Shown piece by piece: positions 35,246 to 44,747 of a DNA stretch of 64,000 nt. Origin of the DNA: Streptomyces smyrnaeus (GTDB lineage Bacteria > Actinomycetota > Actinomycetes > Streptomycetales > Streptomycetaceae). The notes below the pieces were generated by a model that made no database searches, was not told the origin of the DNA, and saw nothing but the letters and a program-made list of their open reading frames with translations. Numbering within the stretch: position 1 is the first letter of the stretch; every line of letters begins with the position of its first letter. The translations under genes and the position numbers were made by a program. The stretch is taken from positions 1 through 64,000 of the forward strand of contig NZ_JAFFZM010000025.1 in NCBI RefSeq assembly GCF_017676345.1, read 5' to 3'.

Positions 35246-36181
35246 TCAGGTCGAGGTCGCCTGCCCTGGGGTCTTCTCCTGAGCCGGAGCAGGGGGCGTC
35301 TCGTTCCGCTCGGGGCTGTGCGGGCGGAACAGTCCCTCCTGCATCACCGAGACGATCAACCTCCCCTCGCGGTCGAAGATCTGGCCCCGGGCAAGACCCC
35401 GCGCACCCGTGGCGATGGGTGACTCCTGCTGGTAGAGGAACCACTCGTCGGCACGGAACGGCCGGTGGAACCACATGGCGTGGTCCAACGAGGCGGTATC
35501 GAAGTTCCGCGGCCCCCACAGCGGCTCGACGGGCAGGCGTACCGCGTCGAGCAGCGTCATGTCGCTGGCGTAGGTCAGTGCGCAGGTGTGCACGAGCGGG
35601 TCGTCACCGAGGGACCCGATCGCGCGCATCCACACCGCGCTGCGCGGCTCGACCCCTTCGAGCTCGGAGGTGTTCCATCGCAGCCGGTCCACATAGCGCA
35701 GGTCGAAAGCCTGTCGTCGGGCCATGCGCTCCAGCGGCACAGGCAGCGAGCCCAGGCGCTCACGGATCTCGTCCGCGAGTTGCGGAAGGCTCTCGGGCTC
35801 CGGCACCCGGGGCATCGGCATCTGGTGCTCGAAACCGGGCTCTCGAATATGAAAGGAGGCGGTCAGATTGAAGATCGTGCGGCCCTGCTGGACGGCGACC
35901 ACGCGGCGCGTGGTGAAGGACCGCCCGTCCCGGACCCGCTCCACCTGGTACACGATCGGCACTCCGGGGATGCCAGGACGCAGGAAGTACGCGTGCAGCG
36001 AGTGCACGGGGCGCTCCTCGTCCACGGTCCGCCCCGCCGCCACCAGCGCCTGTCCGGCCACCTGCCCGCCGAAGACCCGCTGGAGTGACTCGTGGGGACT
36101 CCGCCCCCGGAAGATGTTGAGGTCGATCTCTTCGAGGTTCAGCAGATCGACAAGGCGTTCGGCAGGGCTGGGCCCGGTCAT
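35246..36181 (-). CDS. tesB: Acyl-CoA thioesterase II (double hotdog)
   Basis: 311 aa, hydrolyses medium- to long-chain acyl-CoA. N-terminal NIFRGRSPHESLQRVFGGQVAGQALVAA pattern, the middle VHSLHAYFLRPG, and the catalytic Asp in SLDHAMWFHRPFRADEWFLY near residue 245 all match TesB; the double-hotdog length is standard. ATG 36181 follows AGAGGA. It is followed upstream by the DUF3516 helicase gene on the same strand, 64 bp away. Confidence 0.95.
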   Translation of the reverse strand: MTGPSPAERLVDLLNLEEIDLNIFRGRSPHESLQRVFGGQVAGQALVAAGRTVDEERPVHSLHAYFLRPGIPGVPIVYQVERVRDGRSFTTRRVVAVQQGRTIFNLTASFHIREPGFEHQMPMPRVPEPESLPQLADEIRERLGSLPVPLERMARRQAFDLRYVDRLRWNTSELEGVEPRSAVWMRAIGSLGDDPLVHTCALTYASDMTLLDAVRLPVEPLWGPRNFDTASLDHAMWFHRPFRADEWFLYQQESPIATGARGLARGQIFDREGRLIVSVMQEGLFRPHSPERNETPPAPAQEKTPGQATST

Positions 36182-36245
36182 CTCATGCGTTCCTCTCTCA
36201 CGTCCGGGGCGGCGATCGCGCTGCGAAGTGCGCTGGGTGCCGCAC

Positions 36246-38765
36246 TCACATCGGGCCGACGTCGGTCACCTTGACCACCGCACGACCCTCCTCGTCCGAG
36301 GCAACGAGATCGACCTCGGCCGAGATACCCCAGTCATGATCGCCACGCGGATCGGCGAAAGTCTGCCGGACGCGCCACAGCCGGTCCTCCGGGACCTCCT
36401 CGATCTTCAGCAGACGCGGACCACGGGCGTCCGGCCCGGTGCCCAGCTCGTCGTACTCGTCCCAGTAGGCGTCCATGGCATCGGCCCACGCGTCCTCGTC
36501 CCAGCCGGCCTCCCCGTCCAGGTCGCCCAGCTCGGCGACCTTGTCCATGGCGGCCAGCTCCACCCGGCGGAACATCGCGTTGCGCACCAGGACCCGGAAG
36601 GCCCGGGGGTTGGCGGTGACCGGCTTGACCTGGTCGGCGCGTTCCTGGGCCTCCTCCGCCGTCTCGTCCTCCGGGTTGGCCAGCTGCTCCCACTCGTCCA
36701 ACAGGCTGGAGTCGACCTGCCGGACCATCTCACCGAGCCACTCGACGATGTCCTGGAAGTCTTCCGACTTGAGGTCGTCGGGGACGGTGTGCTCGAGAGC
36801 TTTGTAGGCGCCGGCCAGATAGCGCAGGACGATGCCTTCCGTGCGGGCGAGCTCGTAGAAGGAGACGAATTCGCTGAAGGTCATCGCGCGTTCGTACATG
36901 TCGCGGATGACCGACTTCGGGGAGAGCGCATGGTCCCCGACCCATGGGTGGGACTTGCGGTAGAGCCCGTAGGCGTGGAAGAGCAGCTCTTCGAGGGGCT
37001 GGGGGTAGCTGATGTCCATCAGCCGCTCCATCCGCTCCTCGTACTCGATCCCGTCGGCCTTCATCTGGGCCACGGCTTCGCCCTTGGCCTTGTTCATCTG
37101 CGCGGCGAGGATCTGGCGCGGGTCGTCCAGCGTCGACTCGACGACCGAGACCATGTCCAGCGCGTAGGAGGGCGACTCGGGGTCCAACAGCTCGAAAGCG
37201 GCGAGGGCGAAGGTGGAGAGCGGCTGGTTGAGGGCGAAGTCCTGCTGGAGGTCGACGGTCAGTCGGATGGTGCGGCCCTCGGAGTCCGGCTCGTCCAGCC
37301 GCTCGACGATGCCACCGTCCAGCAGCGAGCGGTAGATGGCGATGGCACGGCGAATGTGCTGCAGCTGGGAGCGGCGGTCCTCGTGGTTGTCCTCCAGCAG
37401 CCGCCGCATCTGGGCGAACGCGTCACCGGGGCGGGCGATCACGGAGAGCAGCATGGCGTGCGTCACCCGGAAGCGGGAGGTCAACGGCTCCGGGTCGGAG
37501 GCGATCAGCTTCTCGAAGGTCTGCTGACCCCAGCTGACGAACCCCTCCGGGGCCTTCTTGCGGACCACCTTGCGGCGCTTCTTCGGGTCGTCGCCTGCCT
37601 TCGCCAGCGCCTTCTCGTTCTCGATCACATGCTCGGGGGCCTGGGCGACGACGAAGCCGGAGGTGTCGAAGCCCGCGCGTCCGGCTCGGCCCGCGATCTG
37701 GTGGAACTCGCGGGCGCGCAGCGTGCGCACCCGGCTGCCGTCGTACTTGGTGAGCGCGGTGAACAGCACCGTCCGGATGGGAACGTTGACTCCGACGCCG
37801 AGGGTGTCCGTGCCGCAGATGACCTTCAGCAGCCCTGCTTGCGCAAGCCGCTCGACCAGCCGCCGGTACTTCGGCAGCATCCCCGCGTGGTGCACGCCGA
37901 TGCCGTGCCGCACATAGCGGGAGAGGTTGCGGCCGAACTTGGTGGTGAAGCGGAAATTGCCGATGACCTTGGCGATCTCGTCCTTCTCCGCGCGGGTCGA
38001 CATATTGATACTCATCAGTGCCTGTGCCCGCTCCACGGCCTGCGCCTGCGTGAAGTGCACGATGTAGACCGGCGCCTGGTGGGTCTCCAGCAGTTCGGTC
38101 AGCGTCTCCGTCAGCGTTGTCGTGCGGTACTCGTACGACAGCGGAACCGGGCGTGTCGCGGAACGCACGACCGCCGTGGGGCGGCCGGTGCGGCGGGTCA
38201 GGTCCTCCTCGAAGCGGGAGACATCACCCAGCGTCGCCGACATCAGGATGAACTGCGCCTGCGGCAGCTCCAGCAGCGGGATCTGCCAGGCCCAGCCCCG
38301 GTCGGGCTCGGCGTAGAAATGGAACTCGTCCATCACCACCTGGCCGATGTCGGCATTCGCGCCGTCACGCAGCGCGATGGAGGCGAGTACTTCGGCAGTG
38401 CAGCAGATGACAGGGGCGTCCGCGTTGACCGAGGCATCACCGGTGAGCATGCCGACGTTCTCGGTGCCGAAGAGCTTGCACAGGTCGAAGAACTTCTCCG
38501 AGACCAGTGCCTTGATCGGAGCCGTGTAGAAGGTGACCTTGTCCTGTGCGAGTGCGGCGAAGTGAGCCCCTGCCGCGACCAGACTCTTACCGGAACCCGT
38601 CGGGGTCGACAGGATCACGTTCGCCCCCGAGACCACCTCGATCAGTGCCTCCTCCTGGGCGGGATAGAGCGAGATACCCCGCTCTTCCGCCCATCCGGAG
38701 AAAGCCTCGAAAAGGGCGTCGGGATCGGCGTCGCTCGGCATCTGGTCGATAAGGGTGGCTGTCAC
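36246..38765 (-). CDS. DUF3516-containing DEAD/DEAH-box RNA helicase
   Basis: 839 aa. Helicase core: Walker A STPTGSGKSLVAAGAHF (about 52-68), DEFH box VVMDEFHFY (about 140), MSATLGDVS, and the C-terminal QIAGRAGRAGFDTSG. The long C-terminal part (from QQTFEKLIAS on) is the DUF3516 region. This is the Ski2/HelY-related actinobacterial group, probably handling RNA unwinding. GTG 38765 (VTATLIDQM) resembles family starts; ATG 38774 is the alternative. Confidence 0.9.
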   Translation of the reverse strand: MTATLIDQMPSDADPDALFEAFSGWAEERGISLYPAQEEALIEVVSGANVILSTPTGSGKSLVAAGAHFAALAQDKVTFYTAPIKALVSEKFFDLCKLFGTENVGMLTGDASVNADAPVICCTAEVLASIALRDGANADIGQVVMDEFHFYAEPDRGWAWQIPLLELPQAQFILMSATLGDVSRFEEDLTRRTGRPTAVVRSATRPVPLSYEYRTTTLTETLTELLETHQAPVYIVHFTQAQAVERAQALMSINMSTRAEKDEIAKVIGNFRFTTKFGRNLSRYVRHGIGVHHAGMLPKYRRLVERLAQAGLLKVICGTDTLGVGVNVPIRTVLFTALTKYDGSRVRTLRAREFHQIAGRAGRAGFDTSGFVVAQAPEHVIENEKALAKAGDDPKKRRKVVRKKAPEGFVSWGQQTFEKLIASDPEPLTSRFRVTHAMLLSVIARPGDAFAQMRRLLEDNHEDRRSQLQHIRRAIAIYRSLLDGGIVERLDEPDSEGRTIRLTVDLQQDFALNQPLSTFALAAFELLDPESPSYALDMVSVVESTLDDPRQILAAQMNKAKGEAVAQMKADGIEYEERMERLMDISYPQPLEELLFHAYGLYRKSHPWVGDHALSPKSVIRDMYERAMTFSEFVSFYELARTEGIVLRYLAGAYKALEHTVPDDLKSEDFQDIVEWLGEMVRQVDSSLLDEWEQLANPEDETAEEAQERADQVKPVTANPRAFRVLVRNAMFRRVELAAMDKVAELGDLDGEAGWDEDAWADAMDAYWDEYDELGTGPDARGPRLLKIEEVPEDRLWRVRQTFADPRGDHDWGISAEVDLVASDEEGRAVVKVTDVGPM

Positions 38766-38949
38766 GCCCCCCATACTGCCTGCTGCCCCGGCCGATCAGG
38801 GAACCGGTGGGTTCTCGATGATCACCGGGCGCTACGCTGTGTCGTCGAACGGGCGTCAGACCCGAACGGGAGCAGCGCGGGGGCGCGGGGCGCGGGCCCG
38901 GCGGCGGAGCCGCGAGGCACGCGATACGAAGGACAGGGCGGGGATACGC

Positions 38950-39747
38950 ATGATGGGACCGGCGCACTCGCTGTCGGGAGCAGCTGCCTGGCTAGGCGTA
39001 GGGGCCGCCGCAGCTGTGCTGGACCATCCGATGCCCTGGCCGGTGGTGGTCGTCGGCGCGCTGTTGTGCGCGGGCGCCGCGTTGGCGCCCGACCTCGACC
39101 AGAAGTCCGCCACCATCTCCCGGGCCTTCGGTCCTCTCTCCCACGCCTTGTGCGGCGTGGTCGACAAGCTGTCCACCGCCGTCTACAACGGCACCCGCTC
39201 GCGGGGCGAGCGGCGCCGTTCCGGAGGCCACCGCACACTCACCCACACCTGGCCCTGGGCTCTGTTCATAGGTACGGGCTTCTCCGCGGCCGCCGCCATC
39301 TGGGACCGCTGGGCCGTGCTGGTCATCCTTTTCATCCATGTGGTGCTCGCCGTCGAGGGACTGCTGTGGCGGATGGCCCGGGTCTCCAGCGATGTGCTGG
39401 TGTGGCTGCTGGGAGCCGCCTGCGCCTGGATCCTGGCGGGAGTGCTGGAGAAGCCGGGCAACGGTGCGGACTGGCTGTTGACCGGAGACGGCCAGGAGTA
39501 CCTGTGGATGGGGCTGCCCATCGTGCTGGGCGCGATGGTGCACAACATCGGCGACGCCCTGACCATCTCCGGCTGTCCGGTCCTGTGGCCGATTCCGATA
39601 GCGGGCAAGCGGTGGTACCCGCTGGGCACACCCCGCTTCATGCGCTTCCGCGCCGGCGCCTGGGTCGAGAACGCCATACTGATGCCCGCCTTCATGGTGC
39701 TGGGCGGAGCCGGCAGCCTGGTCGCCTTCGGATTCATAGGAAGCTGA
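38950..39747 (+). CDS. DUF457-like metal-dependent membrane hydrolase
   Basis: 265 aa integral membrane protein. Opens MMGPAHSLSGAAAWLGVG; conserved polar residues in APDLDQKSATISR and SGGHRTLTHTW, plus VHNIGDALTISGCP, mark the YdjM/DUF457 family of membrane-bound putative phospholipase-D-like or lipid hydrolases. About five hydrophobic helices. ATG 38950 with GGGG upstream; ATG 38953 is equivalent. The substrate is unknown. Confidence 0.82.
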   Translation: MMGPAHSLSGAAAWLGVGAAAAVLDHPMPWPVVVVGALLCAGAALAPDLDQKSATISRAFGPLSHALCGVVDKLSTAVYNGTRSRGERRRSGGHRTLTHTWPWALFIGTGFSAAAAIWDRWAVLVILFIHVVLAVEGLLWRMARVSSDVLVWLLGAACAWILAGVLEKPGNGADWLLTGDGQEYLWMGLPIVLGAMVHNIGDALTISGCPVLWPIPIAGKRWYPLGTPRFMRFRAGAWVENAILMPAFMVLGGAGSLVAFGFIGS

Positions 39748-39777
39748 CCCGTCGCGTCGGCCGACTCCTGGGGTCAG
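39744..39777. terminator. Candidate bidirectional terminator over both stops
   Basis: CTGACCC (39744-39750) and GGGTCAG (39771-39777) with an inner palindrome GTCGGCCGAC (39756-39765) lie across the stops of the convergent DUF457 and ABC genes. Confidence 0.35.
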
Positions 39778-41618
39778 CCGTGCCAGGAGCGCCACAGCGC
39801 CGCGTACGGGCCGTTCGCCGCCACCAGCGTTCGGTGGCTGCCCAGTTCGCTGATACGGCCGTCCTCCACCACGGCGATGACATCGGCGTCGTGCGCCGTG
39901 TGCAGGCGGTGCGCTATCGCGACCACCGTGCGCCCTTCCAGTACCTTGGCGAGAGATCGCTCCAGGTGCCGAGCGGCCCGGGGGTCCAGCAGGGACGTCG
40001 CCTCGTCCAGTACGAGGGTGTGCGGGTCGGCCAGCACCAGTCGGGCGAGCGCGATCTGCTGGGCCTGAGCGGGGGTGACGGTCAGCCCACCCGAACCGAC
40101 CTCGCTGTCCAGCCCGTCCCCGAGCGCCCGCACCCAGCCGTCGGCATCGACCGCGCCCAGCGCGGCCCACAACTCCGCGTCCTCGGCGCCCTGCCGGGCG
40201 AGCAGCAGGTTGTCGCGCAGGGTACCGACGAAGACGTGGTGCTCCTGGTTGACCAGCGCCACATGGCGGCGCACCTCCTCGGCGGGCAGCTCGCTCAACT
40301 CGGCGCCGCCCAGGGTGACCTCGCCTCGCCGCGGTCCGTAGATACCGGCCAGCAGCCGTCCCAGCGTCGACTTACCGGCGCCCGACGGGCCGACCAGCGC
40401 GACCCGGCTGCCGGGGGCGACCTCCAGCGTGACCCCGTGCAGCACATCGACATCCGCGTGGTAGCCGAAGCGCACCTCCCTGGCGCGCACCTCCTTGCCC
40501 TCGGGCGCGGTGCCGCTGCCGCCTTCCGGTTCGATCTCCCGTACCCCCACCAGCCGGGCGAGCGAGACCTGGGCGACCTGGAGCTCGTCGTACCAGCGCA
40601 GGATCAGCCCCACGGGCTCGACCAGCATCTGGGCGAGCAGGGCGCCGGTCGTCAGCTGTCCGACGCTGATCCACCCCTGGAGGACGAAGACACCGCCCAG
40701 CAGCAGTACGCCACCCATGATCAGCATGTTGCTGAGGTTGACGGTGGGGAAGAGCACCGTGCGCAGCCACAGTGTCCTGCGCTCCCAGGCAGTCCACTCG
40801 GCGACACGGCGCTCGGAGAGTGCCACCCGGCGTGCGCCCAGCCGATGGGCCTCCACGGTCCTGCCCGCGTCCACCGTCTCGGCGAGTGCCGCCGCCACCG
40901 CCGCGTAGCCTGCGGCCTCCGCGCGGTAGGCGTGCGGTGCCCGGCGGAAGTACCACCGACAGCCGGCGACCAGCACGGGCAGCGCGAGCACCACGGCCAA
41001 CGCCAACGGCGGCGCGGTGACACACAGTGCCCCGATCAGCAGCGCGGCCCACACCAGGCCGATCGCCAGCTGGGGGACGGCCTTCCGCATGGCGTCGGCC
41101 AGCCGGTCGATATCGGTGGTGATCCGGGAGAGCAGATCGCCCGTCCCGGCCCGTTCCAGCACGCTGGGCGGCAGCCCCACGGAGCGGACGAGGAAGTCCT
41201 CACGCAAGTCGGCGAGCATCTCCTCGCCCAGCATCGCGCCACGCAGCCGCACCTGCTGGGTGAAGACCGTCTGCACCAGCAGCGCGAGTGTGAACCAGAG
41301 GGTGATGCGCCCCAGTTGCAGCTCGCGATCCCCGGCTGCCAGATCGTCCACGAGCCCGCCCAGCAGCGCCGGCCCCACCATCGACGCCACGACGGCGACG
41401 CTGTTCACGGCCACTATCAGTACGAACGAACGCCGGTGCCGACGCAGCAGCTCACGCACATAGGACCGGACCGTCGCGGGGGAGCCGACCGGGAGGATCG
41501 TGACGTCCTCGGGGGCCGACGGGTCGTAGTCGGGTTCGGGCACGCCGATACGCCGGGTGCGCCACTGCCGGGGGTCCGGGCGTTCCTCACTCGTCGCCGT
41601 GGTGCTCTGGGGGCTCAC
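39774..41618 (-). CDS. ABC exporter half, with degenerate signature motif
   Basis: 614 aa half-transporter: six-helix membrane domain (about 60-340) and nucleotide-binding domain. Walker A VGPSGAGKST (409-418), Walker B TLVLDEA (534-540) and H-loop His570 (AIAHRL) are canonical, but the signature LSGGQ is replaced by TVTPAQAQQ (513-521). GTG 41618 overlaps the partner stop as GTGA. With the gene upstream it would make a heterodimer with one good ATP site. Transported substrate unknown. Confidence 0.9.
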   Translation of the reverse strand: MSPQSTTATSEERPDPRQWRTRRIGVPEPDYDPSAPEDVTILPVGSPATVRSYVRELLRRHRRSFVLIVAVNSVAVVASMVGPALLGGLVDDLAAGDRELQLGRITLWFTLALLVQTVFTQQVRLRGAMLGEEMLADLREDFLVRSVGLPPSVLERAGTGDLLSRITTDIDRLADAMRKAVPQLAIGLVWAALLIGALCVTAPPLALAVVLALPVLVAGCRWYFRRAPHAYRAEAAGYAAVAAALAETVDAGRTVEAHRLGARRVALSERRVAEWTAWERRTLWLRTVLFPTVNLSNMLIMGGVLLLGGVFVLQGWISVGQLTTGALLAQMLVEPVGLILRWYDELQVAQVSLARLVGVREIEPEGGSGTAPEGKEVRAREVRFGYHADVDVLHGVTLEVAPGSRVALVGPSGAGKSTLGRLLAGIYGPRRGEVTLGGAELSELPAEEVRRHVALVNQEHHVFVGTLRDNLLLARQGAEDAELWAALGAVDADGWVRALGDGLDSEVGSGGLTVTPAQAQQIALARLVLADPHTLVLDEATSLLDPRAARHLERSLAKVLEGRTVVAIAHRLHTAHDADVIAVVEDGRISELGSHRTLVAANGPYAALWRSWHG

Positions 41619-43660
41619 GCGGATTCGACTCCCTCGGTATGTGCGGCCTTGGTCCGCCGGCCCGCCCGCACCGGAGCGGCGCCCTGCGGTTCGCGGGTGA
41701 CCACGGCCCGGTATGCCGCGTCTGAGTGGAGGAGCTGCCGGTGGGTGCCGGTGACTGCGGCAGCCGATCCATCGACGAAGACGACCCGGTCGGCGCGGTC
41801 GAGCAGCAGCGGGCTGGAGGAGAAGACCACCGTCGTCCGTCCGGACCTGAGTTTGACGAGCTCGCGGGCGATGCGCGCTTCCGTGTGGGAGTCGACGGCC
41901 GAGGTGGGTTCGTCCAGGATCAGTACTTCCGGGTCGGTGAGCAGCGACCGCGCCAGCGCGAGACGTTGGCGTTGGCCGCCGGAGAGGGACCGTCCCCGTT
42001 CGGTGATCCGGGCCCGCATCGGATCACCGTCCGCGTCCGGACTGCCCTGCACCAGCGCCTTGAGGACATCGCCGCACTGGGCGGCCTCGAGCGCCTGGGC
42101 GGAAGTCACCTGGCCGGAGGAGGGCACGTCCAGCAGCTCGGCGAGCGTGCCCGAGAGCAGCACCGGGTCCTTGTCCTGTACGAGGACGGCGGCCCGAGCC
42201 TGCTCCAGCGGCATACCGTCGAGCGGCACCCCGTCCAGCAGCACCGAGGCGGGCGCGGCCCGCTCCTCGCCGCCTCCCGTCCGGTCGGCTTCCGGGTGCA
42301 CCGCTCCGGTCTGGTCTGCCTCGCCGGGCTCCCCGTCGCTCCCACCCAGGACGGCCGCGTCGCGCCGATCCTGGACAGCCGCGTCCTTCCCCTCCAGGTC
42401 AGCCGTGTCACTCCCGGCCCAGGCTTCCGTGTCGCTCCCGTCGCAGACGTCGGCCTCGGAAGCGGGGTGCCCGCCCAGACGTTCCGCGAGGCGCCCGGCA
42501 GCGTCCGGGTCACCACAGACGACGGCGGTGAGCTGTCCGGGCGGGGCGTGCAGGCCGGTGCCGGGGTCGTACAGCCCCACAGGGGCTCGCGTCTCGGCAG
42601 GCGGCGCCTGGACCTTTCCCTCCTCCTTGGGTATGTCGGCTCGCGCCGCGCCGTGGTCCTCGCCGGGCCGTCGCAGACCCAGCACTCGTGCGGCGCGGGT
42701 GGCCGACGGGCGGGAGAAGGAGTACGACATGGCGAACTCGCCGAAGAGCTGGAGCGGAAGGAGCAGGAAGCTGACCGCGCCGTAGACCATGACCAGTTCA
42801 CCCACCGCGATCCGTCCGTCCAGCGCCAGCCGGGCGCCGTACCACACGACGCCGACCAGCAGCAGCCCCGGCAGTGCCACTTGGAGCGCTTCGATGAACG
42901 ACCACATCCGGGCCGTGCGCACGGCTGCGTGCCGCACCTGCTGGGAGGCTCGCCGGTAACGGTCGAGGAAGAGGTCCTCACCACCGATACCGCGCAGCAC
43001 CCGCAGGCCGGCGACCGTGTCGGCGGCCAGCTCCGTCGCCCGTCCCGCCCGCTCGCGTTGTGTGTCGGCACGTCGGGTGGCTCTCGGCAGCAGAGGCAGC
43101 ACGGTCAGCGCCAGGGCGAGCATGCCCGCGCAGGCCAGCAGCCCCAGCTGCGGCTGGTAGACCACCAGCGCGGCGCAGACACCCAGGGTCGTCAGCAGAG
43201 CGGCGCTGAACCGGGAGACCGCCTCGACGCACCAGCCGATACGCTCGATGTCACCGGTCGATACCGCGACGACTTCCCCGGCGGCGACGCGGCGGGTGAG
43301 GGTGGCGCCCAGGGCCGCCGTTCGGCGGGCCAGCAACTGCTGGATGCGTGCTGCCGCGGTGATCCAGTTGGTGACGGCGACCCTGTGCAGCATGGTGTCG
43401 CCGACTGTCACCGCTACGGTCACCACTGCCATCGCGGCCCCGGCCAATGCCAGGTCGCTGCCCGAGTTGTGCACAACGGCGGTCACGGCCAGCCCGGCGA
43501 CGGCGGGGAACGAGGCGATCGAGGCGAGCTGCAGCACCCCCCAACCCAGTGCCTTGAGCTGTCCGCCCAACTGCATGCGCCCAAGCCAAAGGAGCAGCCG
43601 GAAACCCGACCTGACGTCGGGAGCGCCGGGGTCGCTGTAAGGGAGGTCGCGAATCTGCAT
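41615..43660 (-). CDS. ABC exporter half, with degenerate Walker A and H-loop
   Basis: 681 aa, first gene of the pair. Membrane domain residues about 35-315. The expected Walker A has become VCGDPDAAGRLAERLGG (381-397) without the GKS/T; the H-loop reads VVFSSSPLLL (611-620) instead of having His. The signature LSGGQRQRLALARSLL (559-574) and Walker B VLILDEPTSAVD (579-590) are intact. A 70-residue acidic low-complexity insert (about 400-470; SDTEAWAGSDTADLEGKDAAVQ) follows the Walker-A position. ATG 43660 is supported by the N-terminal MQIRDLPYSDPGAPD. Confidence 0.9.
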   Translation of the reverse strand: MQIRDLPYSDPGAPDVRSGFRLLLWLGRMQLGGQLKALGWGVLQLASIASFPAVAGLAVTAVVHNSGSDLALAGAAMAVVTVAVTVGDTMLHRVAVTNWITAAARIQQLLARRTAALGATLTRRVAAGEVVAVSTGDIERIGWCVEAVSRFSAALLTTLGVCAALVVYQPQLGLLACAGMLALALTVLPLLPRATRRADTQRERAGRATELAADTVAGLRVLRGIGGEDLFLDRYRRASQQVRHAAVRTARMWSFIEALQVALPGLLLVGVVWYGARLALDGRIAVGELVMVYGAVSFLLLPLQLFGEFAMSYSFSRPSATRAARVLGLRRPGEDHGAARADIPKEEGKVQAPPAETRAPVGLYDPGTGLHAPPGQLTAVVCGDPDAAGRLAERLGGHPASEADVCDGSDTEAWAGSDTADLEGKDAAVQDRRDAAVLGGSDGEPGEADQTGAVHPEADRTGGGEERAAPASVLLDGVPLDGMPLEQARAAVLVQDKDPVLLSGTLAELLDVPSSGQVTSAQALEAAQCGDVLKALVQGSPDADGDPMRARITERGRSLSGGQRQRLALARSLLTDPEVLILDEPTSAVDSHTEARIARELVKLRSGRTTVVFSSSPLLLDRADRVVFVDGSAAAVTGTHRQLLHSDAAYRAVVTREPQGAAPVRAGRRTKAAHTEGVESA

Positions 43661-43889
43661 GACGTTCCAAGGTCTCGGAACCGCACGAGCGCGGGGAGCG
43701 GTACGGGCACTGGTACGGAGGCTGGTACGGGCACGAGCAGGGGCGGCGGCACACGGAAGGCGGGCATGCGGGCAGGCGGCAGAGGTCCTGCGGGTGTGCG
43801 CCGATCCCACCCGGTCACCCGCGGAATGGCAACGGGTTTTCCCGGGCGTCGGCACACTTCCGGCCAATGCGAAGATGGGGGCTATGGGC

Positions 43890-44741
43890 ATGCGCGCGGC
43901 AGGACGTACAGGCACCGGGACCGGTCGGCACGGGGCTGGGGTAGCACGGCCCGGCGAGGTGGCCCAGGTCCGGGTCCCAGGGCGCGCGAAGGCCAGGGCG
44001 GCACTGGTGGCCGCGGCGGGCGGCACGGCGCTGGCCCTGCTGCTTTCCGGCTGCGGCGGGGACAGCGGTGGCGGGAGCGGTGGTGGTGACCAGGGTTCCG
44101 GCAGCGCGAAGAAGGCAACGGCGTCCGAGCTCTCCCCGCAGGCCGAACTGGCCAAGCACCCCACCCGGATTCCCCGGGTCGGCGACCGCCTCCAGGCGAA
44201 GATCCCGGACAACGCCGACCAGGTGGTGGCCGTGGAGGGCAAGGGCAAGGACTCCGCCGACGCGACGGTGCGGCTCTACACGCGGCACGGCGAGAAGTGG
44301 CGCGAGGAGCACAGCTGGGCGGCGCACAACGGCAAGAAGGGCTGGACGAACGACCATCACGAGGGCGACAAGCGCAGCCCTGTGGGTGTGTTCACGCTCT
44401 CCGACGCGGGTGGCGTGCTGCCGGAGCCGGACGCCAAGCTGCCGTACACGCAGACCTCGGCCTTCACGCCTCCCTCCTACTGGCCGAAGAAGACCCGGCA
44501 CGACTTCGACCATGTGATCGCCATCGACTACAACCGTGTCAAGGGCACGTCCCCCCTCGACCCGACCAGGCCGCAGGGCAAGGCCAAGGGGGGCAGCATC
44601 TGGCTGCACATGGATCATGGCAGCGGCACATCAGGGTGCGTGAGCCTGTCCAAGTCCGGTATGCGGACCCTGTTGCGCACCCTGAACCCGGACAAACACC
44701 CCGTCGTGGTGATGGGGGACAAGGCGTCGCTCAAGCGCTGA
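43890..44741 (+). CDS. L,D-transpeptidase (YkuD) lipoprotein
   Basis: About 283 aa. A lipobox LLLSGC (Cys55) after a hydrophobic segment predicts a membrane-anchored lipoprotein; a Gly/Ser linker follows. The YkuD catalytic motif is at the C-terminus, SIWLHMDHGSGTSGCVSLS, with His242-type and Cys250 residues; HSWAAHNGKKGWTND and KRSPVGVFTL are the N-terminal half of the domain. L,D-transpeptidases make 3-3 cross-links in peptidoglycan or attach proteins. ATG 43890 has GGGGG eight bases upstream; ATG 43875 and 43884 are alternatives. Confidence 0.88.
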   Translation: MRAAGRTGTGTGRHGAGVARPGEVAQVRVPGRAKARAALVAAAGGTALALLLSGCGGDSGGGSGGGDQGSGSAKKATASELSPQAELAKHPTRIPRVGDRLQAKIPDNADQVVAVEGKGKDSADATVRLYTRHGEKWREEHSWAAHNGKKGWTNDHHEGDKRSPVGVFTLSDAGGVLPEPDAKLPYTQTSAFTPPSYWPKKTRHDFDHVIAIDYNRVKGTSPLDPTRPQGKAKGGSIWLHMDHGSGTSGCVSLSKSGMRTLLRTLNPDKHPVVVMGDKASLKR

Positions 44742-44747
44742 GTCGGC

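Noticed and set aside
35868..42785. A single open plus-strand frame of about 2,300 codons
   Set aside because: It runs antisense through tesB, the DUF3516 helicase and both ABC halves and also across the plus-strand DUF457 gene in another frame. Long spurious frames are expected opposite biased G+C-rich genes, and the translation shows no domain and a Gln/His/Arg-rich composition.
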